The notes under the pieces were generated by a model. That model was not told the DNA's origin. It ran no database searches and worked only from the letters and a program-made list of their open reading frames with translations. 53,542 bases of DNA from Candidatus Saccharimonadota bacterium (GTDB lineage Bacteria; Patescibacteriota; Saccharimonadia; Saccharimonadales; Saccharimonadaceae), in contig JAGCNM010000026.1 in the NCBI GenBank assembly GCA_017645955.1, positions 1-53,542 of the forward strand. Reading direction: 5' to 3'. The first letter of the stretch is position 1; the number at the start of each line of letters is the position of its first letter. This document shows, in pieces, positions 47,107 through 53,542 of the stretch. The translations under genes were made by a program, and so were the position numbers.

Positions 47107-48594
47107 TTATTCGTCATACGCCAACGGCACATTATCACTCCATACAGCATAAAGCTTTATTTCCATGCCGTGCTCAAGCAAACTATATGGTATGTGCTGA
47201 TTATAATAATATGTCGGATTTGTCGCTAAAGGGTTTTCTGACCAGCCTAAAAAGGATAATTCGTCATTAGGATGCTCAAAACTATATTGAGTTATATCGT
47301 CCATCGGACTAAAATAATCTTCTTCAACTTCATCGAAGTAATACCTTATAGAAACCGATGTAGCCGTATCCCCACATTCACCACCTCTTGCGACAGAACA
47401 AATTTTTATAAAATATCCGCCATTAGCATCATAGGTTATCGTAAAGTAATCTACTACATATCCAACAATCGATACAATATCCCCAGACAATTCTTCACCA
47501 AGCCCGTCATTCAATAAATCAAGTAACTCTTCCTCTTCGTGTACCATCAATCCAGAATCCCCTATATACCACGCATCACTATATAATGACTGTCCAGCTG
47601 AGACAACCGGCTCTTTATACTTACCTGCTACTCTTCTCCATTCGCAGTCATTGCCGACCTTTCTTCCTCCCTTTTCTTGATCTATACTGTCCTCACAAAC
47701 CGGCGCATAACCAACTGCATTGTATCGTATTGTTCTTTCTTCATCAAAGAAGATGTCATCACCGCTATAAACAAATGTTACTTCCGGCTCAACCAGATTA
47801 GCAACAGCTAAATAATTAACCGTCGAACCCTCGTAAGCACCATATGGCAAATCAGGAGTCACATATACACCATAATAGAAAGTCAGCTTATCGTTTTCCG
47901 GGGTCGGTTCTTGTCTTGATCGAAATTCTAAAGCATCATCAGAAGAAGTAGGAAGACCATACCAAACAGCAGATTTTTTATCCTGCGGTTTTTCTACCGC
48001 AAAACCCCAAGTATTTTCGTCCAATAAACGACCTTCTAGGTTTTCTTCCGAAAATGGTATACTTTTAATCATTCCATTAGCTTTCTGGTTAACTAAATTT
48101 GGTTCATCAGCATACACAAATAGGCTATATCCACCTGCAGTCGAAGATTTTATTGTCACGTCACTACTTACATAAGAAAACACATCCTTATCGTCAAGTT
48201 CAACCGCAATGTTAATATCGGTTGTTGAGATAGTTAACGTATTATCAAAAAAGTCTTCTATTCCCTCAGCGGAAACTTCATCTTTTTGTTCAATAGAATT
48301 ATCAACAATTAATCCAGCAGCACCACACAGAATAAGTAAGGCAATAATTCCAAAAACCGTACGTTTTTTCATACCAATACGAAAAGTTTTATTCTTCTCA
48401 AAAATTCGGTGATCTTTCTTTTTCTTCATCGCCGCAATCACAATCCCAAGAATTATTATTAATAGTGCGGCGGCCCCTAATCCAATCGCCCCCATTTCAT
48501 ATAGTGAAAGCTCGCCCATTCTAGCGCCGCCCGTATTTGGCACTAAAATAGAAGAATCCGGCTCCACTATGTTCACGGTAACATGACTATCCAT
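47107..48594 (-). CDS. surface protein paralog A with N-terminal VPNTG segment
   Basis: The 495-aa protein begins with 24 residues ending in ILVPNTGG, followed by a membrane helix (about 32-56), KKKKDHR and a second helix (about 76-95), then a beta-rich outside domain and an InlB-type repeat at the end (LSFLGWSENP ... EIKLYAVW). VPNTG-helix-Lys is the layout of a C-terminal sortase signal, but here it stands at the N-terminus. The second helix, preceded by MKKRT, looks like an original signal peptide. It is paralogous to the next gene (about half identical by eye beyond the first 24 residues, which are identical). A GAAAGG site precedes the ATG. Confidence 0.8.
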   Translation of the reverse strand: MDSHVTVNIVEPDSSILVPNTGGARMGELSLYEMGAIGLGAAALLIIILGIVIAAMKKKKDHRIFEKNKTFRIGMKKRTVFGIIALLILCGAAGLIVDNSIEQKDEVSAEGIEDFFDNTLTISTTDINIAVELDDKDVFSYVSSDVTIKSSTAGGYSLFVYADEPNLVNQKANGMIKSIPFSEENLEGRLLDENTWGFAVEKPQDKKSAVWYGLPTSSDDALEFRSRQEPTPENDKLTFYYGVYVTPDLPYGAYEGSTVNYLAVANLVEPEVTFVYSGDDIFFDEERTIRYNAVGYAPVCEDSIDQEKGGRKVGNDCEWRRVAGKYKEPVVSAGQSLYSDAWYIGDSGLMVHEEEELLDLLNDGLGEELSGDIVSIVGYVVDYFTITYDANGGYFIKICSVARGGECGDTATSVSIRYYFDEVEEDYFSPMDDITQYSFEHPNDELSFLGWSENPLATNPTYYYNQHIPYSLLEHGMEIKLYAVWSDNVPLAYDE

Positions 48595-48676
48595 TTTTGT
48601 TTTACCTTTCTATTTTTGTGTATGACAATATACAATATATAATATATCACACATTTTTAAAAAGGTCAAGCTTATT
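48523..48676. repeat. 154-bp direct repeat, copy A
   Basis: Covers the promoter, leader and first 24 codons of paralog A. It matches copy B (50157-50310) at 153 of 154 positions by eye; the one difference is at about 48571. Confidence 0.95.
48641..48669 (-). promoter_or_regulatory. promoter of surface paralog A
   Basis: On the minus strand: -35 TTGACC, 17-bp spacer, -10 TATATT, then an imperfect palindrome GTATATTGTCATAC near the start of the leader. It starts 10 bp from the stop of paralog B. Confidence 0.85.
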
Positions 48677-48686
48677 GTTATACGCC

Positions 48687-50228
48687 TCATTGATTAATAA
48701 CATTATTATACCCCCAAATAGCATAAAGCTTGATTTCTTCACCCTTCAATAGTTCACTAGTCGGGATGCTATCTCTCTCTTCATACATCGGATATTGCGC
48801 ATTCGGTTCAGTCGACCAGCCTAAAAATCTCATACTATCATGGCTAAAATCATAATATTCTGACAAGCTAAGTTCAGCGGGGTTATATACATCATATTTT
48901 ACCGACAAGGTCGAAAACGTTTCCTCTTCACACTCCATATCTATAATCTCTCTGGTTTTTAAGTTTTTCTCCTGACCATGGTCACACCTTCTAATAAATC
49001 TTCCACCATTCGCATCAAATGTAATTGTGAAATAGTCTACTACCTCACCAAAAACCCCATAAGATCCATCTAAAACATAGTCATCTTCTAAAGCGGCATT
49101 TAGAATGTTCAATAATTCTTCTTCGCCTCGACCAATCCAAAATTCGTTACCAATATTCCATCTGTCATTAAGGAGTGTTTGACCTTCACCCATAATTGGA
49201 TCTTTATACTTCCCAGCTACCTTCATCCAGCTACAACCGCTATAGTCGTTCATAATCTCTGTCTCGTCGTCACATATCAAAGAAAAACCAACCGCGTTTT
49301 CTGTTTGAGTTCTACCTTCATCAAAGTAAACATTATCACCATAGTAATAGAACACTGCCTCTGGTTCAACAAAGTTAGCAATCGCCACATAAGTAATTGT
49401 CGACCCTTCATAAGTCCCATGCGGCAAATCTGGCGTCACATATGTACCAAAATATATCGTCGTAGTGTCATTTGCTTCAGTCGCTTCATCATAATGGATT
49501 TCATACGCGTTTTCCATAGAAGTTGGCAACCCAACCCAATAAGTCGAATCCTTTCCTTCGGCTGTCGGTTTTATATCCGTAATACCCCAAGTATTATCTG
49601 TCAACCTAAAGTTCTCAAAATCATCAGCTCCGCTCTCAGCCAATAACTCACCAGAATCCGTTACCGCTGGTAAACCTTTAATCTTATCGCCAGTTTTCTC
49701 ATTAGTCAAATCGACTTCATCCGCATACATATATATAGTGTACCCGCCTAGTGTCGAAGAAGTCACCTTAATATCACTTTGAGCATAAGCAAACACAGCC
49801 TCATCTTCAAGTTCCACGTTTAGATTGACGTCAGACACAGAAATAGTTATTGTATTATCAAAAAGGGTTGAAGGACCAGGAGTGTCTCTATTATCCCCCT
49901 CGTCCGCAAATACTTCTCCTCTTTGTTCAGCCATTTTCGTCGCACTAAACCCAAATGCACCACAAAGAACAGCCAAGACAATTACCCCAAAAATCAAACG
50001 CCTCTTATTACTTACTTTAAAATTCTTATTAGTATCAAATACTCTATGATTATTCTTTTTTATAGCTACGGTTATCGCAGCAACCATTACTAGCGCCGCC
50101 ACAATCAACCCCACGCCTAGAACACCAGTTTCATAGCTAGATAATCCGCCCACTTCAGCGCCGCCCGTATTTGGCACTAAAATAGAAGAATCCGGCTCCA
50201 CTATATTCACGGTAACATGACTATCCAT
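48687..50228 (-). CDS. surface protein paralog B with N-terminal VPNTG segment
   Basis: The 513-aa paralog of the downstream gene shares the first 24 residues, the two N-terminal helices (about 32-56 and 78-95), the beta-rich body (FDNTITISVSDVNLNVELED; YVTPDLPHGTYEGSTI) and the final InlB-type repeat (MRFLGWSTEP ... EIKLYAIW). Function unknown; adhesion is the obvious guess. It has its own copy of the promoter module and may be transcribed separately from paralog A. Confidence 0.8.
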   Translation of the reverse strand: MDSHVTVNIVEPDSSILVPNTGGAEVGGLSSYETGVLGVGLIVAALVMVAAITVAIKKNNHRVFDTNKNFKVSNKRRLIFGVIVLAVLCGAFGFSATKMAEQRGEVFADEGDNRDTPGPSTLFDNTITISVSDVNLNVELEDEAVFAYAQSDIKVTSSTLGGYTIYMYADEVDLTNEKTGDKIKGLPAVTDSGELLAESGADDFENFRLTDNTWGITDIKPTAEGKDSTYWVGLPTSMENAYEIHYDEATEANDTTTIYFGTYVTPDLPHGTYEGSTITYVAIANFVEPEAVFYYYGDNVYFDEGRTQTENAVGFSLICDDETEIMNDYSGCSWMKVAGKYKDPIMGEGQTLLNDRWNIGNEFWIGRGEEELLNILNAALEDDYVLDGSYGVFGEVVDYFTITFDANGGRFIRRCDHGQEKNLKTREIIDMECEEETFSTLSVKYDVYNPAELSLSEYYDFSHDSMRFLGWSTEPNAQYPMYEERDSIPTSELLKGEEIKLYAIWGYNNVINQ

Positions 50229-50310
50229 TTTTGTTTTACCTTTCTATTTTTGTGTATGACAATATACAATATATAATATATCACACATTTTTAAAAAGGT
50301 CAAGCTTATT
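50157..50310. repeat. 154-bp direct repeat, copy B
   Basis: Same module as copy A. Its outer edge is exactly adjacent to the stop codon of the YolD-like gene (50311), so the module was inserted or copied right up to the neighbouring gene. Confidence 0.95.
50275..50303 (-). promoter_or_regulatory. promoter of surface paralog B
   Basis: -35 TTGACC, 17-bp spacer, -10 TATATT on the minus strand, identical to that of paralog A, with the same GTATATTGTCATAC palindrome in the leader. Confidence 0.85.
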
Positions 50311-50508
50311 TTATAGAACATCGATATCTGTTTTTATAATTCGTCTACTTCTCAGTTCTGCAAATTTCGCCGTTCGCCTTATCGCATCTCCATGTCCAGC
50401 TAGCGCCGCGTATGGCGCGAATTGCCCCGCTCTCATTTCTCGAGACATCCGCGGATGATTCTTTGGCTCATAATGCGGATGATTAATAATCTCTTCGTAC
50501 TTTTTCAT
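50311..50508 (-). CDS. YolD-like protein
   Basis: The 65-aa protein has HPRMSREMRAGQFAPYAAL then GHGDAI, the signature of small YolD-like proteins found beside Y-family polymerase genes in Gram-positive bacteria. It overlaps dinB by 4 bp (ATGA), so it is coupled to it and may modulate the polymerase. Confidence 0.82.
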   Translation of the reverse strand: MKKYEEIINHPHYEPKNHPRMSREMRAGQFAPYAALAGHGDAIRRTAKFAELRSRRIIKTDIDVL

Positions 50509-51854
50509 TTTCGGTGTCCTCCGATTTGCGCATTCCTTTCTCGCCCTGTTGCGCCCTCTTCAAAATTAATACCTTTCAAAATCGCGTTTCTACCATATCG
50601 CCTTTTAATTTTTAAAATCGCCTCGTTCGCCCGTTTCTCTTTTTTTAAATCTTTCGTTTCCTCATTAAACAACGAAAGCTGTCTTGAACTTTTTTCAAAA
50701 TCTTTTTCTCTCACTACGTGATTTACGTCAATATTAATTCTTCGCACTAACAATTCCGGATTAACTTGTTTTTTAAAAATTTCTGTTACTGCTCTCACAA
50801 TCTCGCTCGTAGACGCACTCGCAGTTTTTAAGTTATAAGTTCCATGCGCATGTTTCGGTACCAGTCGTCCATAAAAATCCAGCTTCACTTCACCATTATA
50901 TCCAGCTAAACTTGATTTATCATAACCGACCGTTAATACCACTTGATCCGTCACTAAACCTTTTCTAAGCAAACTTAATCCAACTTCTTCCGCCATTTCT
51001 TTCGCTACCACTAAAGCCTTGTTAAAACTGTAGGGCTCTTTTAAAACTTGTCCCGACGAAAATGAATTAGTTTTTGGTTTATATTTCTGAATGTCCGATA
51101 TTTCGCATGGTTCCCACCCCCACGCATGATCAATCAAAAGCTCCGCATTTACTCCAAACATCTTATACAAATAATCTTCATCTTTCTCTGAACAAAGCGC
51201 AATATCTCCCATCGTATAAAGCCCTGCACTTTCTAATCTCTTCGCGTATCCTTTTCCCACTCGCCAAAAATCAATTAGTGGTTTATGGTCCCAAAGCTCG
51301 CGTCGATAGCTCATTTCATCTAACTCAGCAATCCGAACCCCATCTTTGTCAGGCTTCGCCTTCTTCGCCACAATATCCATCGCCACCTTCGCAAGATACA
51401 TATTCGTTCCAACTCCCACTGTCGCCGTCACGCCAGTTTCTTTTAATACTTCCTTCACAATCTTCGTTGCAAGTTCCCGCGCCGTACATTTATAGTTCTT
51501 TAAATACGGCGTTGCATCAATAAAAACTTCATCAATCGAATAAACATGCATATCTTCTTCAGCAATATAACGTAGATATATATTATATATACGTGTACTA
51601 TAACTGATATAATATGCCATCCTCGGCATCGCAATAATAAAGTCTTTTGCTTTTTGTTTTACTTCATACAATCTCGCCCGTCCTGGAATCCCTAAAGCTT
51701 TCAGTGCCGGCGACACCGCAAGACAAATCGTCTTGTCTGTTCGCGTTTCATCCGCAACTACTAACCTTGCCGTCAGGGGGTCTAAGCCTCTTTCCACACA
51801 TTCTACCGAGGCATAAAAAGACTTCAAATCAATTGCAATATAAACCTTCCCCAT
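50505..51854 (-). CDS. dinB: Y-family DNA polymerase (DinB/UmuC type)
   Basis: The 449-aa translesion polymerase starts YIAIDLKSFYASVE (metal Asp), has YSIDEVFIDATPYL (second Asp/Glu pair), the helix-hairpin-helix region and a little-finger domain. The C-terminus has QLSLFNE, a beta-clamp-binding motif. The frame runs upstream into tRNA-Leu; the ATG at 51854 fits the family start. It may be transcribed by read-through from tRNA-Leu, 10 bp upstream. Confidence 0.93.
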   Translation of the reverse strand: MGKVYIAIDLKSFYASVECVERGLDPLTARLVVADETRTDKTICLAVSPALKALGIPGRARLYEVKQKAKDFIIAMPRMAYYISYSTRIYNIYLRYIAEEDMHVYSIDEVFIDATPYLKNYKCTARELATKIVKEVLKETGVTATVGVGTNMYLAKVAMDIVAKKAKPDKDGVRIAELDEMSYRRELWDHKPLIDFWRVGKGYAKRLESAGLYTMGDIALCSEKDEDYLYKMFGVNAELLIDHAWGWEPCEISDIQKYKPKTNSFSSGQVLKEPYSFNKALVVAKEMAEEVGLSLLRKGLVTDQVVLTVGYDKSSLAGYNGEVKLDFYGRLVPKHAHGTYNLKTASASTSEIVRAVTEIFKKQVNPELLVRRINIDVNHVVREKDFEKSSRQLSLFNEETKDLKKEKRANEAILKIKRRYGRNAILKGINFEEGATGRERNAQIGGHRK

Positions 51855-51863
51855 ATACAAAAA

Positions 51864-51948
51864 TGGTGCTCGGAGCGGGAATCGAACCCGCACGGATTTC
51901 TCCATTCGATTTTAAGTCGAACGCGTATACCAGTTCCGCCATCCGAGC
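51864..51948 (-). tRNA. tRNA-Leu (anticodon TAA)
   Basis: Acceptor GCTCGGA pairs with TCCGAGC, anticodon stem TTCGA/TCGAA closes CTTAAAA (anticodon TAA), a long variable arm is present as in class II tRNAs, and CCA is encoded. No intron. TGGTATAAT lies just upstream (minus strand, 51957-51965). Confidence 0.95.
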
Positions 51949-51970
51949 ACTCTATTATTATACCATAATT

Positions 51971-52459
51971 CTAGTATTTTATAACAAAGAAATACAAGAC
52001 AGCATAAACGACAGTCGCAACCAAAGTAATAACTGCCATCATAATCGCACTCTTATTTTTCGATTCCTTTATCGCCCCATATTTATAACTAAACCACAAA
52101 GAAACAATAGCCATAACTGGCGCAATGCAAATCATCACTAAACCAATCATCGAAATAATCGTCATTAGTACCCCTAAAAGCGCTGCAGCCCCGCCGGACA
52201 TAGGTAAAATATGTGACATACTCTTCAAAAGAATACCGAAAAAGATAAACCCAACACTAAAATCTGCTGCTCTTTCGGCGCTTCTTGAGATTTGGCCAAA
52301 ATCCCGGCTAAATCCATGGATTTTTCTATTTTCCGGCTCTAAAAACGCCAAATTAACTCTAGATTCTTCATTATTTTCTAACGCCTTAACTGCCTTCATT
52401 CTCTCAGCTTCAATCCGCTTCGATTTTTCCCACTCTAATTCAGTCTCTTTATCTGCCAT
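51971..52459 (-). CDS. membrane protein (162 aa)
   Basis: The protein has a charged cytoplasmic N-terminus (residues 1-60, Glu/Lys/Arg-rich) and three or four membrane helices (about 68-160, Gly/Met/Ile-rich). No family recognised. It starts 2 bp after the TrxB-like gene, so it is probably in its operon. Confidence 0.65.
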   Translation of the reverse strand: MADKETELEWEKSKRIEAERMKAVKALENNEESRVNLAFLEPENRKIHGFSRDFGQISRSAERAADFSVGFIFFGILLKSMSHILPMSGGAAALLGVLMTIISMIGLVMICIAPVMAIVSLWFSYKYGAIKESKNKSAIMMAVITLVATVVYAVLYFFVIKY

Positions 52460-52461
52460 TT

Positions 52462-53223
52462 TTAATCCAAATATTTTATTGCCGCTTCCGCCGCTATCGC
52501 ACCATCACTAGCTGCCGTAACTAGCTGACGAATCTCTTTCGTCCTGCAATCCCCTGCCACGAATACTCCCGAACAAGAAGTCTTACAATCTTCGTTCGCC
52601 ACTACATAACCTTTGGAATCTAGTTCAACCAAATCTTTAAACAGCCCCGTACTCGGCACTCTCCCAATCGCGACGAAAACCGCCTCCGCTTCTTCCGGAA
52701 TCGGCTCGTCATGATGTATATGATAAACCTTCGAACAAATCCCTTCCAAATACTTTATTTCATCCTTCGCTGTATTTCCACTCCCGACAACGACTACCGG
52801 TTTTCCTTTATAAAGCGCCCCGTCACACGTCGCACAATAAGAAATCGGCCTACTTCCAGCATATCCTGTCTGTAATTCGCTCAGCTTTCTCGGCTCCGCC
52901 CCAACCGCTATTATTACCGCTCGTGTTTCATACTCTTCCTCATCTGAAACTACCGTGAATAAATCGCTATTTTTGCTAACATTCACGACCTCCTCAAATC
53001 TAACTTCTGCACCTAAATCAACCGCTTGTTCATAAATCCCCTTCATCAAATCCGCGCCTGAAGTCTTATAGCTTCCCGGCCAGTTTTCAACACAAAGCGT
53101 GTTAATAATCTGCCCGCCCTTTGCCTTTCCTTCTAAAACTAAAACTTTTTTATTAGCTCGCGCAAGATAAATCCCAGCTGTTAGCCCAGCCATCCCTGCG
53201 CCGACAATAATCGTATCGTACAT
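52462..53223 (-). CDS. trxB: shortened thioredoxin-reductase-like flavoprotein
   Basis: The 253-aa protein has the FAD site VGAGMAGLTAGIYLARA, the redox CATC motif (CATCDGALY), and the FAD-binding end GVFVAGDC ... QLVTAASDGAIAA. Thioredoxin reductase is normally about 310-320 aa. Here about 50 residues of the NAD(P)H domain are missing: the first loop GSGNTA is kept, but the HRRxxxR NADPH-phosphate motif and the following strands are replaced by HHDEPIPEEA. It may take electrons from a donor other than NADPH. It is followed by the 162-aa membrane protein and preceded 7 bp by the RNase J gene. Confidence 0.85.
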   Translation of the reverse strand: MYDTIIVGAGMAGLTAGIYLARANKKVLVLEGKAKGGQIINTLCVENWPGSYKTSGADLMKGIYEQAVDLGAEVRFEEVVNVSKNSDLFTVVSDEEEYETRAVIIAVGAEPRKLSELQTGYAGSRPISYCATCDGALYKGKPVVVVGSGNTAKDEIKYLEGICSKVYHIHHDEPIPEEAEAVFVAIGRVPSTGLFKDLVELDSKGYVVANEDCKTSCSGVFVAGDCRTKEIRQLVTAASDGAIAAEAAIKYLD

Positions 53224-53230
53224 ATTTTTA

Positions 53231-53542
53231 TTATACCTTATTAATCACCGGAATTACAATCGGCGTATGTCCCGTCGCATCAAATAATATATGTGTAATA
53301 TCTTCTTTTATTTCTTCTTTTAAGACTTTCATTTCCGGATCGGTCGAAATTGATTTGTCGGTTTTTTGGCGAAGATAATGGCGAATTTTTCCGATTAATT
53401 CTTCCGAATTATCTAGATAAATAAATGCTCTAAAAACAATATCCGGCGTTTTCATTAAGTGTCCAGTTTTCTTATTTAGAGTTAAAACAATAACGAAAAT
53501 CCCTTCACGCGAAATATGAATACGGTCTTTAATAACTGCTTC
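53231..53542 (-). CDS. rnj: ribonuclease J, C-terminal part (runs off window)
   Basis: The open frame continues to the window edge without a start. The visible 103 residues match the RNase J C-terminus: ISREGIFVIVLTLNKKTG, then PDIVFRAFIYLDNSEEL and a final TGHTPIVIPVI. RNase J is an endo/5'-exonuclease of mRNA decay and rRNA processing. The metallo-beta-lactamase catalytic part lies outside the window. Confidence 0.85.
   Translation of the reverse strand, partial: EAVIKDRIHISREGIFVIVLTLNKKTGHLMKTPDIVFRAFIYLDNSEELIGKIRHYLRQKTDKSISTDPEMKVLKEEIKEDITHILFDATGHTPIVIPVINKV

Noticed and set aside
51855-51905. N-terminal extension of DinB
   Set aside because: The extra 17 residues read through tRNA-Leu; the family start is the ATG at 51854.
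51864-51948. Group I intron in tRNA-Leu, as sometimes seen in CPR tRNAs
   Set aside because: The gene is 85 bp and folds fully as an ordinary class II tRNA.

Overview
The window is a compact, AT-rich bacterial chromosome segment with short intergenic gaps, many 1-20 bp gene overlaps and single-copy housekeeping genes mixed with lineage-specific surface proteins. I infer a Patescibacteria/CPR member, most likely Saccharibacteria (TM7). The grounds are a helix-turn-helix domain fused to MurA, undersized versions of conserved enzymes (PGK, an Erm-like methylase, a TrxB-like protein), a VirB2/TrbC-like pilin subunit, FISUMP and InlB-type surface proteins, and TGA still used as a stop. No 16S rRNA gene is present, so the assignment is inference.

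1-5540 is accessory DNA. After a partial tRNA and tRNA-Val come a 557-aa protein of unknown function and, divergent from it, a three-gene operon: a Fic-fold protein with an altered active-site motif, a RelA/SpoT-type HD hydrolase and a P-loop zeta-toxin-like kinase. Two small orphan genes follow, each with its own consensus promoter and terminator. 5541-17340 holds a nucleoside deoxyribosyltransferase-like protein, tRNA-Phe, hisS, an Erm-like methylase, an ABC exporter, glyS, ppa, recO with a soluble histidine kinase/receiver pair, xseB/xseA and a flippase-like membrane protein. 17341-28600 holds rpmA, a Trm11-like methylase, tyrS, a FISUMP surface protein, rnhA, uvrD/pcrA, murA, pgk and pyk.

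28600-38540 contains tRNA-Glu followed by two extra copies of its 3' end, an SLH surface protein, a VirB2-like pilin, a second FISUMP/InlB protein, then lemA-htpX-membrane protein-ligA and tRNA-Gly. 38541-44500 contains a leucine-rich-repeat protein ending in a dockerin, next to a cohesin-like protein with a VPNTG sorting signal, then a cation exchanger, an EamA transporter and tRNA-Cys. 44490-50310 holds two GT8 glycosyltransferases, an acyltransferase and two paralogous surface proteins sharing a 154-bp near-identical 5' module. The window ends with a YolD-like protein, dinB, tRNA-Leu, a membrane protein, a shortened trxB-like gene and the 3' end of an RNase J gene.

Three patterns run across these regions. 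First, 17 genes have an extended -10 box ending 6-8 nt before the start codon and no Shine-Dalgarno sequence, which predicts leaderless mRNAs. Several gene starts were chosen on this basis. Second, three genes (Trm11-like, ligA and a membrane protein) carry GC-rich palindromic insertions of about 90-116 bp that keep the frame open. Third, the cell surface is elaborate: dockerin/cohesin-like pair, SLH, FISUMP, InlB repeats and sorting-like motifs, fitting an epibiont that invests in attachment. Functions of the Fic/HD/kinase island and of the surface proteins are inferred from domains only.
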